Virus record (IMG/VR): IMGVR_UViG_3300005056_000223
Span: 1-20,509 of that record
Reading direction: 5' to 3' (one strand)
DNA: 20,509 nt
DNA from: a virus
The notes beneath the pieces are model-generated. The model worked only from the letters and a program-made list of their open reading frames with translations, searched no databases and had not been told where the DNA came from. Position numbers and translations under genes: made by a program. This document shows positions 6,642 to 14,539 of this stretch, in pieces (positions within the stretch are counted from its first letter, which is position 1; each line of letters opens with the position of its first letter).

Positions 6642-8057
6642 TCATCGCACGAACTGCTGACCGCGCATGTAGGAAGTGTTGACGGAGGCGACGGCCTCGC
6701 CACGGGTAATTACCCCGTTACGGTTTATGTCCAGGCCGGAGTTGGCCGCGTACTCGCGCTGGTAGGGGCCAGTGTCGCGCTCCCACATCACGTATGAGTC
6801 TGGGCGCCCTACCGCTGCCGGCCATAGAACGGCCAGGTAGGCGTCTCCCAAGTTGCGGATGCGACCTGAGTAGGGCTTGTAGTAGGCCTCCACGTAATCG
6901 AGTTGGCGCACAGCGGTCATGCGTGCGAGCTGAGCAGTGGATGTACCAACCTCGCGCGCAGACGCCTCCAGGAACTGAATAAGGCCCGTTGCTGTACTGC
7001 CTGGGTTCCGCGCTGCTGGACTGAACGTGTAACCAGTCTCGAAGCCCATCACGGCCATGAGCCAGTTGGGATCGAACGACATCCGTTCGCATATCTCACG
7101 CACCTTCACCCGGAACGCCTGGTCGACCCTGGCTCCCCAGATCAGCTTTCCGTTTTGCTGGGTTGCGATCTCGGTAGCTGCTGGCGCGGTACCGGCGCGC
7201 AGGCCGTCGATCTCGGTTCGCCACAGGTCGCTGTGCGAATCGCCTGAATGCTTCATCGCGAAGATGTTGTATTCGCCATTTGCGGTCGCGTCACCACTGA
7301 GCTCAGAGATGAACAAATTCCCGGTATTGAAGGTGGCAAACTCGCTTTCTACATTTATCCTTCCGTTGATTCGTAGTGCGGGATTGAGCTGCACGGCCAC
7401 GAATACGCCAAGGCCGTCAGGCCCGCGGGAAACCTCTGGGATGCCGATCATTCCGCTGAACTGATCAACTCTCACCATCGTGGTGGTGCGCGGCATGTTC
7501 GGCTTGGTAACGACGATGCGCCCGCGATCCTGCATCCATTCAAATTTGTAGGCGTATGCCAGTTCGGTCATTGCTTTCGGGATGTCTCCGTCAACCACGA
7601 GGCCCGAAGAAAGCGGCCTGGCGTCGGCAAACTGAGCGTTGTCGATATCGATTGGAAGCGGCCATGCCGCGGCAAGAGCGCGAATGACTTCCTCTACCCT
7701 GGTGCCGATGCCAAATGAAAGCTGGGCAGACGCCCGATCGGTGGCCGGCTGCCCAGACCTGCAGATCAGTCTTGTGATGATCTCTGGTGAGCCTGGCTCG
7801 CGCTCGCGCAAGGTGTTGGTCACGAAGCCTGTAAAAATCGCGTCTACGTTGTCGTTGTACCCAGCGCGAAGCACGATGCTCGAGCGCTGGGCGATGGCTG
7901 AGCCCTTGTTCATGTTGTAGAGGCGGATGTCGGCGAACGACAGCGCGTCACCGGGAGAGATATCAATGTTGAACTGGATGCGGAACTGCCGGCGACCGGA
8001 CTGGAGCCCAATGTACGGCTGGCCGTTCACGTCAATCGACCAAACACGCTCTCTCAT
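6642..8057 (-). CDS. Baseplate hub fused to a lytic transglycosylase with EF-hand-like tail
   Basis: The 471-residue protein appears to have three parts. Residues 1 to about 300 look like a gp27/gpD-type hub: IDVNGQPYIG start, FADIRLYN, AIFTGFVTNTLREREPG, and the LAYAYKFEWMQDRGRIVVTKP segment. Residues about 308-430 form an SLT-type transglycosylase: SFDPNWLMAVMGFETGYTF with probable catalytic Glu340, then TGLIQFLEASA at 357-367 and AYLAVLWPAAVGRP at 406-419. Near the end, D443-I-N-R-N-G-V-I-T-R-G-E454 matches a 12-residue EF-hand calcium loop. The enzyme would open peptidoglycan locally during DNA injection. Its ATG overlaps the plug gene stop (ATGA). Confidence 0.87.
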   Translation of the reverse strand: MRERVWSIDVNGQPYIGLQSGRRQFRIQFNIDISPGDALSFADIRLYNMNKGSAIAQRSSIVLRAGYNDNVDAIFTGFVTNTLREREPGSPEIITRLICRSGQPATDRASAQLSFGIGTRVEEVIRALAAAWPLPIDIDNAQFADARPLSSGLVVDGDIPKAMTELAYAYKFEWMQDRGRIVVTKPNMPRTTTMVRVDQFSGMIGIPEVSRGPDGLGVFVAVQLNPALRINGRINVESEFATFNTGNLFISELSGDATANGEYNIFAMKHSGDSHSDLWRTEIDGLRAGTAPAATEIATQQNGKLIWGARVDQAFRVKVREICERMSFDPNWLMAVMGFETGYTFSPAARNPGSTATGLIQFLEASAREVGTSTAQLARMTAVRQLDYVEAYYKPYSGRIRNLGDAYLAVLWPAAVGRPDSYVMWERDTGPYQREYAANSGLDINRNGVITRGEAVASVNTSYMRGQQFVR

Positions 8058-8362
8058 GTTTCCACCAGTGGAGGTATCCAGACGAGGAAGTTATCGATGC
8101 CCAGGTTATCGAGGGTCACGTCTTTGCCGGTGAACACCATCTGCCCGATACCGGATCGGTAGCTCTGGATGATGTCGCTGCCAGGCTCGAGCATTGCACC
8201 GGCCACGATGCGGCTGCCGTCACGTAGCAGGTTCATGGACCAGGCTGGCGCATCCAGGTAGGAGATAAAGTCAATTTCAAAGTCGATCAGGTTGTCACCG
8301 AGCTGAACGCCAAAACGCTGGTGAGCGTTGGCGGCACCGGCGCGCAGCGGGATGGTGTACAT
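8054..8362 (-). CDS. Baseplate plug protein (cyanophage Pam3 gp18-like)
   Basis: This small beta-rich protein of 102 residues lies between Dit-like and hub genes. Its features (YTIPLRAGAANAHQRFGVQLGD near the start, then DFEIDFISYLDAPAWSMNLLRDG, IVAGAMLEPGSDI, and LGIDNFLVWIP at the end) match the pattern of baseplate plug proteins described for the cyanophage Pam3. There the plug seals the tail tube under the hub. The start overlaps the Dit-like gene stop as TGATG and the stop overlaps the hub ATG as ATGA, so the three are coupled. The family assignment is from memory of sequence pattern and position; the structural role is inferred. Confidence 0.75.
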   Translation of the reverse strand: MYTIPLRAGAANAHQRFGVQLGDNLIDFEIDFISYLDAPAWSMNLLRDGSRIVAGAMLEPGSDIIQSYRSGIGQMVFTGKDVTLDNLGIDNFLVWIPPLVET

Positions 8363-9018
8363 CAGACGACTCCGTCAAGAATTCCATTTACCGACTTTGA
8401 AACACTGTCGGATGCCTCTTTGGCAATTGCCTGTCCGCGGTTGATGGCGCGGGTCAGCGCCGACTTTGACGGGTCTCCGTCGCGCAGTTGGTCCGGCGTG
8501 CACTGGTAGTCCCGCTGTATGCGGTCGAGATCGATGATCTCCTGCATCTCCACAATGAACTCAAGGCCACCCTCGTTCCGGGGCTCCTTTGTTCGGGACA
8601 GGCGCGTGATAGCCATGTTCTTCAGCAGGATGTCGCCGGCGTCGATGTCGAACGGGTCGTACGATTTCATCAGCCAGATCAGGAAGTCGAGCGTAGTGCT
8701 TGCACGGGTTTCGTCACTACCCGCCAACCAGCCGGCAGACAGACCGGCCACCGTGGAAACGATGGGGTTGTCGGTCAGATTGGAAAGCGCGCCGCCGAGG
8801 AAATCCGTCAGTTGAACCTTGACCGGGTTGTTGCTGATAGCGCCGGTCATGGTCCACTTGAAGGGATTCAGGATTCGGTGATCCGATATCCTCACCCCCG
8901 ACTCAATCGGGATGGAGGTAATCGTAACCGTAGCCTCGAACGTGTCTTCCAGAACCGCATCGAACGAGTAGCCAGCAATGGTCGGGGCCTTGCGCGTGAA
9001 GATGTTGATAATGCTCAC
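8362..9018 (-). CDS. Dit-like baseplate/distal tail protein
   Basis: The 218-residue protein contains FDAVLEDTFEATVTITSIPIESGVRISDHRILNPFKWTMTG near its start, a pattern typical of Dit-like N-terminal domains in phages with simplified contractile tails. A Gly/Thr-rich linker follows. A second part has TLDFLIWLMKSYDPFDIDAGDILLKNMAITRLSRTKEP and ends FIVEMQEIIDLDRIQRDY. Dit-type proteins form the hub ring at the end of the tail tube on which the plug, hub and wedge assemble. The gene starts 2 nt after the tape measure stop, which is the usual place. The C-terminal 40 residues are helical and may be flexible. Confidence 0.8.
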   Translation of the reverse strand: MSIINIFTRKAPTIAGYSFDAVLEDTFEATVTITSIPIESGVRISDHRILNPFKWTMTGAISNNPVKVQLTDFLGGALSNLTDNPIVSTVAGLSAGWLAGSDETRASTTLDFLIWLMKSYDPFDIDAGDILLKNMAITRLSRTKEPRNEGGLEFIVEMQEIIDLDRIQRDYQCTPDQLRDGDPSKSALTRAINRGQAIAKEASDSVSKSVNGILDGVV

Positions 9019-9020
9019 GG

Positions 9021-10421
9021 CTATCGCTCCGTTGTGGTCTTCAGGTCGCCCAGCGTTTCGTAGTTCTGGCGCTCGTTGACCTGCATGATTTTTGACTCAA
9101 GCGCCTGGCCGTCGATCTGGATGGTTGCGTTCAGGCTGCTTTCAACCTTGATCGGGGTTCGATTCAGCGCCCCGGCCAATGCCTCGGCGTTTGCTTGACG
9201 GTCTTCGTCTGGCGTGGCTCCGCTCGATGGCGGCATGCTATCGGAGGCCGATCTGTCCCTGTGCTCAAGGAAGTCGACATCCTCCTGGGACCGAATGACC
9301 TTGCCCGTGTATTCCTCGGGCTTTTCATACCTGAAGCTGCTGCTTTGTGTTGGATTGCCATCGCCGCCGAACATCAGCTCCATCGGCCCCTTGATTCTTT
9401 CCAGCCCGGTGACGCCCTTGAGCATGTCGTCGAAGCCGCTGGCGGCCTCGCCGTAGCCGGGCACGTACTCATTCAAGGATCGGTTGAGCAGGTTCGATCC
9501 GATCGCGCCGCCAGTAATTGCCATACCGGCAGCGCCTGACTTGCTGATAAGACCCCCAACCGATGTAAGCCCCAGCTTGGCGAGCGTTGCGCCAACCACT
9601 GCCGCAACGGACGAGGCGCCCAGCGCGGCTGTTGCTTCCGGGTTGTTTGAGGCGTAATCAATCGCACCGCTGATGTTTCCGCGATGGTCCTTGAGGAATT
9701 CGTTGAGTGCGCTTCCTGCGCCTACAAGGCTTTTCATGAACTTCTCGGACAGCTCATTGCTGACGCCGTCAATGATCAGCCCAAACTCGGCCGAGTTTTC
9801 GGCGAGCTTCCTTGCGTTATCGGTCAGTTGGTCGACGCTTCCGGTCAGCGAGTTGGCCCGCTTCATGGTGTCGTCCAGCTTCTCTACGCCGCCGGCCAGC
9901 GAGCGGAATACACCGTCTGACAGCCCGAGCGAGCTTTGAACCTGGGCGCGCTGCCCCTCGTCCAGCTTGGGAATCATCTCCGCGAGCGCGCGCATGAACT
10001 CTTCGCCAGTGCTGGTCTGATACAGCGAACTGACATCAATGCCGGCTGTTGCCAGATCATTGATTGGTCCGGCATCACCCTTTAGGCGAAGGTTGTTTTG
10101 GATTTCCTCGAAGCGCTTCAGGGTATCGACGGCGTCCTCTGCGTCCCCACCCATCAGTTTTAGGGCGTTGCCGTAGCTGTACACGGCCGCCTGAGACGTG
10201 CGCATGTTCTGCGTGGACATGGCCAGCTTGTCGACCTTGCCCGCGACACCAACGATAGCGCCAGCAGCCGCACCAAACGCACCGACCAGCGATGCAGAAA
10301 TGCCCAGCGCGCCCGACTTGATTCCATTCAAACTGGCGTTGATCTTCTTGTCGCCCGCTTCAAGGGCTTTGGTGTCATAGCCGATGCCGATCAGGAATGA
10401 CTTCAGTACTTTGCTAGCCAT
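9021..10421 (-). CDS. Tape measure protein
   Basis: The protein has 466 residues, helical and Ala/Gly/Ser-rich. It starts MASKVLKSFLIGIGYDTKALEAGDKKI, a common tape-measure opening. Two hydrophobic stretches (about residues 36-62 and 265-293) could be membrane-inserting parts released during DNA entry. It stands between the frameshifted chaperone ORF, which it overlaps by 8 nt, and the Dit-like gene, as in most tailed phages. At the usual scale of about 0.15 nm per residue the tail would be around 70 nm, which is short for a contractile tail. No lysozyme or peptidase domain is evident in it: the muralytic domain is in the hub instead. Confidence 0.9.
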   Translation of the reverse strand: MASKVLKSFLIGIGYDTKALEAGDKKINASLNGIKSGALGISASLVGAFGAAAGAIVGVAGKVDKLAMSTQNMRTSQAAVYSYGNALKLMGGDAEDAVDTLKRFEEIQNNLRLKGDAGPINDLATAGIDVSSLYQTSTGEEFMRALAEMIPKLDEGQRAQVQSSLGLSDGVFRSLAGGVEKLDDTMKRANSLTGSVDQLTDNARKLAENSAEFGLIIDGVSNELSEKFMKSLVGAGSALNEFLKDHRGNISGAIDYASNNPEATAALGASSVAAVVGATLAKLGLTSVGGLISKSGAAGMAITGGAIGSNLLNRSLNEYVPGYGEAASGFDDMLKGVTGLERIKGPMELMFGGDGNPTQSSSFRYEKPEEYTGKVIRSQEDVDFLEHRDRSASDSMPPSSGATPDEDRQANAEALAGALNRTPIKVESSLNATIQIDGQALESKIMQVNERQNYETLGDLKTTTER

Positions 10422-10641
10422 TCTTCGCAGCCTCGTATTGATCCCACAGTTCGTCCATCGCCTGATTGAAGCGCTCTACGCTCGCTAGAGAGTGGGTGCC
10501 GTCTTCAAGCTGGGCCCAGGTGCAAAGCGGCGGGCAAACCCCGACAATCCCCACACAGGGCCGCATCAGGAACCAATTTACTGCGCTGCGCTTGCCGCCC
10601 CTTCCTGCCGAGCGCCTTTTGCGCCGCTTGGCAGCCAATCG
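10414..10641 (-). CDS. Tail assembly chaperone, T part (reached by -1 frameshift)
   Basis: This frame has no start with a ribosome site. It overlaps the 3' end of the G-like gene and continues 164 nt beyond it. After a -1 slip at T TTT TTC the ribosome would read RLAAKRRKRRSAGRGGKR as a basic linker, then NWFLMRPCVGIVGVCPPL and QLEDGTHSLASVERFNQAMDELWDQYE. The pattern RP...DG...L.....N.AMD resembles the C-terminal part of other phage chaperone pairs. The joint product would be 188 residues (113 from the G frame and 75 from this frame). In lambda the analogous gpG-T fusion recruits tail tube subunits to the tape measure. The 8-nt overlap with the tape measure start supports translation of this frame. 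Confidence 0.75.
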   Translation of the reverse strand, partial: RLAAKRRKRRSAGRGGKRSAVNWFLMRPCVGIVGVCPPLCTWAQLEDGTHSLASVERFNQAMDELWDQYEAAKNG

Positions 10642-10979
10642 AAAAAATCGGAGAGGTTCCAGCGCAGCAGTTCCGACAGCAGCTGGTTGTACTGCACCAT
10701 CTTTCCGCCGAAGTCGGCGACGGTGACCGGGCGCTCGGTGCCGTTGATCAGCACGCGGGCCATGATCATCTGCGCGACCTGGGCTTTTACGTCCTGGCGC
10801 ATCGACATGAACATTGCGCAAAGCATCTGATCGTCTACTTCCAGGCCGGCGCCTGCCGCCGTGGCGAATCGCTCCAGCACGGCGGCAGACAGCAGGGACA
10901 TCAGGCGGTCTTGGTCGACAGCGCTGGCCATGGCGGCGTTGTATTGCACGCCGCCAACGGTGAATGATTTAACGCTCAT
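10578..10979 (-). CDS. Tail assembly chaperone, G-like part
   Basis: This is a 133-residue, mostly helical protein between tail tube and tape measure genes, the standard place of the chaperone that keeps the tape measure soluble and guides tube assembly. It starts MSVKSFTVGGVQYNA and has a Met-rich helical core (LCAMFMSMRQDVKAQVAQMIMARVLI). A pattern LLSELLRWNLSDFFDWL lies just before the slippery site, where the frame changes in part of the ribosomes. Without the shift the protein ends with a short Ala/Gly-rich tail. Identification is by position, length and the conserved overlapping frame rather than by a named domain. Confidence 0.8.
   Translation of the reverse strand: MSVKSFTVGGVQYNAAMASAVDQDRLMSLLSAAVLERFATAAGAGLEVDDQMLCAMFMSMRQDVKAQVAQMIMARVLINGTERPVTVADFGGKMVQYNQLLSELLRWNLSDFFDWLPSGAKGARQEGAASAAQ
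10606..10633 (-). promoter_or_regulatory. Candidate stimulatory stem-loop downstream of the slippery site
   Basis: On the minus strand TGCC-A-AGCG and CGCT-C-GGCA pair as two 4-bp stems with one mismatch, around a 10-nt loop. An alternative GCGC/GCGC pairing lies inside the loop region. The structure begins 7 nt after the slippery heptamer, within the distance usual for frameshift stimulators. Folding was done by eye. Confidence 0.45.
10641..10647 (-). promoter_or_regulatory. Probable programmed -1 ribosomal frameshift site (T TTT TTC)
   Basis: In the zero frame of the G-like gene the codons are GAT TTT TTC GAT, giving the classical X XXY YYZ heptamer T TTT TTC. A -1 slip moves ribosomes into the frame that ends at 10414. 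The site is 113 codons into the gene and 20 sense codons before its stop. Confidence 0.75.
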
Positions 10980-10982
10980 CTA

Positions 10983-11390
10983 TCAGCCCCTTGTCGCTTC
11001 CCAGATATTGAAGTGCATCGTGAACTGGTCGTCCGTGATGGTGGAGCCGGCCCGGCCGCGCTGGCCGTCGTTCGCGATGATGCCTTCAGAGCCAAGCGCC
11101 GTTTCCAGCGTGCCGATCTGGGTGAAGGTCAGCGTGATGTTGGCGTTCGAGTTCATCAGCCCCTGCACGTATGCGGAGTCGGACGAGCCCGGGTTGAGGT
11201 AGACGTTCACCTCGCGGCCCGGGTTTTGGCGGTCGAGGCGCACGGCGTTCCCACCCTGGCCCCGGCGCAACTGGCTGCGCGGGTCGATCGGCGCGTCCGT
11301 GTACGGGGTAGCGGTTTCGCCCCAGTCCTGGATCTGCCGGCCATTGATGGTGACGACTGTCAGGTCGTTCGAGAAATTACTCAGGCTCAT
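10983..11390 (-). CDS. Tail tube protein (DUF3277-like)
   Basis: This 135-residue, beta-rich protein follows the sheath gene, where the tube gene of contractile tails belongs. The pattern MSLSNFSNDLTVVTINGRQIQDWGE, then REVNVYLNPGSSDSAYVQGLMN and FTMHFNIWEA, fits the DUF3277 family of phage structural proteins. Hexamer rings of such a protein would stack inside the sheath and carry the DNA. The G-like chaperone gene starts 4 nt after its stop. No unusual residue or truncation is seen. Confidence 0.85.
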   Translation of the reverse strand: MSLSNFSNDLTVVTINGRQIQDWGETATPYTDAPIDPRSQLRRGQGGNAVRLDRQNPGREVNVYLNPGSSDSAYVQGLMNSNANITLTFTQIGTLETALGSEGIIANDGQRGRAGSTITDDQFTMHFNIWEATRG

Positions 11391-11400
11391 GGGTCACCTA

Positions 11401-12543
11401 TCAATAAACGTCGAGGTCGACATCAACAATGCGGATGGAGCCTTTGCGGAATAGTCGGATACGCAAAGGAGCTGCCTTGTGGTCATCCCGATCAACATCT
11501 GAAAGGTCAAGAATTTCCTCAGGCTTGGTCAGGATCTCGAAGCCAAAGGTGTACTTCTCAAGACCATCATCAGGATCGGTGTAGTTGCGCGGGCCGAGAT
11601 AACCGTTGCCGACAAAGGTCCGAAGGGTTGCGCGCGCAGAACCGATCAGCGTTGCCTGGCCAGCAGGGTCTTGACCCAATTTGGTCGGCTGATTTGCCGT
11701 CGTGTTGTAGAGGGATGTGCGCAGGAAGTTGATGCACGCATCAAGATTCACAACGTCGTCAATGGTCTCCCCATAGGTGCTATGGGTGTTGGTATTGATC
11801 CATCGACCCACGTCTTTCGAGCCCTGATTGTCCACTTCCGTGTAGAAGGCGACGTTCTTGGACTTGCTTTTCATGGTCGTATAGGCCGTACCGCTTAGAG
11901 ATTCAGCGATCACGCCTGGAGATTTCTTGTACTCGCCGTCAATGGTCGAGTTGTCGGCGCTGTAGTTCACGGCAGCGAAGTGCTTGGCCAGGGCCGAGCC
12001 TGAGTAGGCGTCAGTGGCGTGCGCGGCAGTGAATGCGTGACGGAAGCCGGCAGAAGTCAACTGAGTTGCAATATCGTCAACATCAGCCGGGTCGCGAATC
12101 TCGCCTACCGATGCGCCAGTCTGGTTGTCGATGAACATGCTGGTGTTGTCTTCGCACCATTGGGCGATTGCCAGCACGTCCGCCTTGACCGCCAGAACTG
12201 GAGCCGTCCACATGGTCCAGTACCACCAGGTGATGTTCCGGGCCTTGTTGAGCGTGGCAGCACGGGTAGCGTCGGCGGTGGCCGCACCCCAGACTTGAAT
12301 CTGGCGGGTTGCCGGAGTGCCGCCAAGCCAGCGCTGAGCCGCCTTGTACGTCTCGGTGGTGTCGGCGAAGTCTTCAGACAGCGCGGGAAGCGTGAAATAG
12401 GTCCGGTATGTGTCCGGCGCGAAGCCCACCGGCAGCTCAAGCTGCGGAGCGAACAGCATGGCGCTGGCAAAGTTCGCATTACCAAGGCCTGCCGGGCTGA
12501 TCCTGGCGTTGATGCGGATGATTTCTGAGGCGGGGTAACTCAT
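11401..12543 (-). CDS. Contractile tail sheath protein (DUF3383-like)
   Basis: The 380-residue protein has the pattern of DUF3383 sheath subunits: SEIIRINARISPAGLGNANFASAML at the start, TETYKAAQRWLGGTPATRQIQVWG, and an ITWWYWTMW segment. In the C-terminal part it has NACINFL-type helices, GNGYLGPRNY, and a final strand KGSIRIVDVDLDVY. In contractile tails the terminal strands interlock neighbouring subunits in a mesh. Its presence identifies the phage as a myovirus-type virion. GGAG lies 8 nt before the ATG. It precedes the tube gene by 10 nt. Confidence 0.9.
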   Translation of the reverse strand: MSYPASEIIRINARISPAGLGNANFASAMLFAPQLELPVGFAPDTYRTYFTLPALSEDFADTTETYKAAQRWLGGTPATRQIQVWGAATADATRAATLNKARNITWWYWTMWTAPVLAVKADVLAIAQWCEDNTSMFIDNQTGASVGEIRDPADVDDIATQLTSAGFRHAFTAAHATDAYSGSALAKHFAAVNYSADNSTIDGEYKKSPGVIAESLSGTAYTTMKSKSKNVAFYTEVDNQGSKDVGRWINTNTHSTYGETIDDVVNLDACINFLRTSLYNTTANQPTKLGQDPAGQATLIGSARATLRTFVGNGYLGPRNYTDPDDGLEKYTFGFEILTKPEEILDLSDVDRDDHKAAPLRIRLFRKGSIRIVDVDLDVY

Positions 12544-12561
12544 CTCGAGCGCTCCAATGAT

Positions 12562-13107
12562 TTATGCGGGGTCAATTTCGACGGTGAAGGTCTCAATGAC
12601 CCGCGCCTTTTCGTTCTGGAGCGCCACTTCGACGCTCAGGATGTTGTTGATAGCCGGAAGGCTGCTGGTCTCGTACATCAGGCGGATGGTGATCTGCGCC
12701 CGCTGCTCGAAGTTGGCCGATTGCAGGCTGGTGAGGTTGTTCACGGCGTCCGTGCTGTTCCAGCCGATCTTTGCCCTGAGCAGCATCATGCTCACATCGG
12801 GGCGCTTGTTGGCTTGCTTCAGGCGCTCGGCGTACATCAGCGCCTCGCCGCGATAGAAGTTGATGCTTGCCGAGCACATGATCTGCGCTCGGACATCAAC
12901 CTCGACCTGATCCCCTGCTATGTCGCGCGACACGATGTTGGCCTGGCCGCGCTCACTGATGGACTGCCTGGGCGTGATCGTTGCGTATGCGCCCTTGGGC
13001 GCCGGCATGCTGCCTGGCCCGACCTGATCCGCCAGGATGCACTCAGGCACACCGGTCGCCAGCATCACGATCGGGCGCAGCTTCTTGAATAATTCTTCGT
13101 TGGTCAT
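12562..13107 (-). CDS. Tail terminator / neck protein candidate (gp12-like)
   Basis: The 181-residue protein lies directly before the sheath gene, the normal site of the tail terminator. Its pattern (an N-terminal helix, then AYATITPRQSISERGQANIV, a central VEVDVRAQIMCSASINFYRGEALMYAERL, and later VNNLTSLQSANFEQRAQITIRLMYE) matches the phage neck terminator type known in LIC_12616-like proteins. It would cap the finished tail and join it to the head. Its ATG overlaps the preceding gene's stop (ATGA). The family call is from pattern and position. Confidence 0.75.
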   Translation of the reverse strand: MTNEELFKKLRPIVMLATGVPECILADQVGPGSMPAPKGAYATITPRQSISERGQANIVSRDIAGDQVEVDVRAQIMCSASINFYRGEALMYAERLKQANKRPDVSMMLLRAKIGWNSTDAVNNLTSLQSANFEQRAQITIRLMYETSSLPAINNILSVEVALQNEKARVIETFTVEIDPA

Positions 13108-13481
13108 GCTGGGCCGCCTGACTGGTCGTCAATGCGCATAACGATGACTTTGCAGTAGTCGCGCCAGTATCGGTTGTCGCACTTGACGGCCTTCCACTGC
13201 TGGCCGAGAAACGTCCATGTCCCGGTCTGGTCGATCAACTGCATCTCGCCCTGGTTGATATAGATGCGGCGCACGTCGGTGATCCGCTCGCCGCCCTGGC
13301 GGATGAAATCCACTTCCCGGTCACTGGCCTGTTGGATGTTGACCGTGTAGGGCTTCGTATCGGTCGTGCCGGGAACCCATATGCCTTCGACATACTGACC
13401 GTCCACCGAGACAGTGCGCGATGCCGGAACACTGACGAACGTGTCATCAACGTGACCGGCCATGCTCAGCGTGCTGCTCAT
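13104..13481 (-). CDS. Head-closure / collar protein candidate
   Basis: This beta-rich protein of 125 residues lies between the gp10-like and the terminator-like genes, with ATGA overlaps on both sides. The segments SVPASRTVSVDGQYVEGIWV, PYTVNIQQASDREVDFI, RRIYINQGEMQL and TWTFLGQQWKAVKC resemble small neck or stopper proteins of contractile-tailed Pseudomonas phages, which close the portal channel after packaging. I cannot name a definite domain. Function is inferred from gene order and fold type. Confidence 0.65.
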   Translation of the reverse strand: MSSTLSMAGHVDDTFVSVPASRTVSVDGQYVEGIWVPGTTDTKPYTVNIQQASDREVDFIRQGGERITDVRRIYINQGEMQLIDQTGTWTFLGQQWKAVKCDNRYWRDYCKVIVMRIDDQSGGPA

Positions 13482-14077
13482 TCCAGTCCCTCCGTAACGG
13501 GTCCGATAGATACTTTGTGCGTGACTGACTGGCGCATGTGCCCATCAGCAATCAGCGGGTTGGAGCTGCCTTTCTTGCGAATGGTCGATGCGGCGTTTGG
13601 CGGGGTCTTCAGTTCGGTCATGTAGACCTTCACCGCGGCCGCCGCGACCACGCCGACAGCCTCAAGGATCTGATCCATCGATTGTCCGGCCTCCATGCCA
13701 TCCTGAATGGTCAGCAGGACCTCTGGCGTTGCGCTCGACACTCCCGGCTCAAGCCATGGCCTAGCCGGGATGTTGATGGTGTGCGCCTGGGTCACGCCCA
13801 GTTCCATGTATCCCTTGCCCGTCTTGAGGAAGCGAACCTCATCGCGGTCGGCAGCAGCCTTGCTGGCGTAGCCGTAGGACGTTCCGCCCGGGTGTTTGAT
13901 GTCGGCGCCGAACTCGTTGATCGCGCCGAGACTGGCCATGGTCAGGTCGCCTGACTCGACATCGCCGGCCTCCTCATGAATGCCGACAGTTACGACCTTG
14001 TCTGACCTCAGCGCCGCAAGTTCCTTGGACAGTTCGTCCTGCAGCTCCTGAAAGCCTTGGATGTCGAGGGTGATCAT
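13478..14077 (-). CDS. HK97 gp10 / Mu G-like head-tail connection protein
   Basis: The 199-residue protein carries the features of this family: VTVGIHEEAGDV, GAINEFGADIKHPGGTSYGYA, the TINIPARPWLEPGV motif, and at the end LKTPPNAASTIRKKGSSNPLIADGHMRQSVTHKV. The motifs NEFG, PARPxL and L-x-D-x-G-x-x-R-x-S are typical of virion morphogenesis and gp10-type proteins that finish the head-tail interface. It follows the DUF4054 gene with no gap (stop and ATG adjacent) and overlaps the next gene by 4 nt. Confidence 0.82.
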   Translation of the reverse strand: MITLDIQGFQELQDELSKELAALRSDKVVTVGIHEEAGDVESGDLTMASLGAINEFGADIKHPGGTSYGYASKAAADRDEVRFLKTGKGYMELGVTQAHTINIPARPWLEPGVSSATPEVLLTIQDGMEAGQSMDQILEAVGVVAAAAVKVYMTELKTPPNAASTIRKKGSSNPLIADGHMRQSVTHKVSIGPVTEGLE

Positions 14078-14500
14078 TTAAACCGCCTTGGCACCCATGC
14101 CTACGCGACGACGCAGTCGCAGGAACTGAACGCCGTAGTTGGTGAGGGACAGCCAGTCGTTTTCGGTTTCCTGAATGGCGCCGACCCGGTATGTCACTGA
14201 CTCATCGCCAATCGACTTGGCAGCCACGTTGAGGCGTGCGGTCGACGGGATATTTGTCGGGTCAGTGGCGCCAAGACCGGTCGGGTACGTGACCGATAGC
14301 CAGTGCGCGGCGAAGTAGTAGAGCCCGCGGCGCTTGAGGTTGTGGCATTCATCCTCGTAAGCGCCCCAGCGGCTGCTACCGGTTTCGCAATCAGCCTCGC
14401 ACAGGGATTCCTGCACCACGGCATCGGGCCACTTCGTTGTGTCCGTGAATGCGAGCTGAACCGCCCGGAATGAGGCGACAATTTCGGGCGTGATTTGCAT
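14078..14500 (-). CDS. DUF4054-family head-tail connector
   Basis: The 140-residue protein is mostly helical in its first half: [18 protein letters not shown], then [42 protein letters not shown]. The central W-x-x-Y-x-x-x-x-x-x-L-x-A-HxL-type pattern is what I recognise as DUF4054. It ends with a strand region and [16 protein letters not shown]. Such adaptor proteins bind the portal underside. AAGGTG precedes the ATG by 5 nt. Two cysteines lie three residues apart (CEADC), with no clear metal site. Confidence 0.82.
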   Translation of the reverse strand: MQITPEIVASFRAVQLAFTDTTKWPDAVVQESLCEADCETGSSRWGAYEDECHNLKRRGLYYFAAHWLSVTYPTGLGATDPTNIPSTARLNVAAKSIGDESVTYRVGAIQETENDWLSLTNYGVQFLRLRRRVGMGAKAV

Positions 14501-14539
14501 GCGTTCACCTTGAATGAGTGGGCGCCAGGCGCCCGGGTG

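Noticed and set aside
10414-10821. The full 135-residue reading of the second chaperone frame from an ATG at 10821
   Set aside because: The part before the slippery site is Arg/Pro/Gly-rich shadow sequence inside the G-like gene. Only the part after 10641 looks like protein, so entry by frameshift is favoured.
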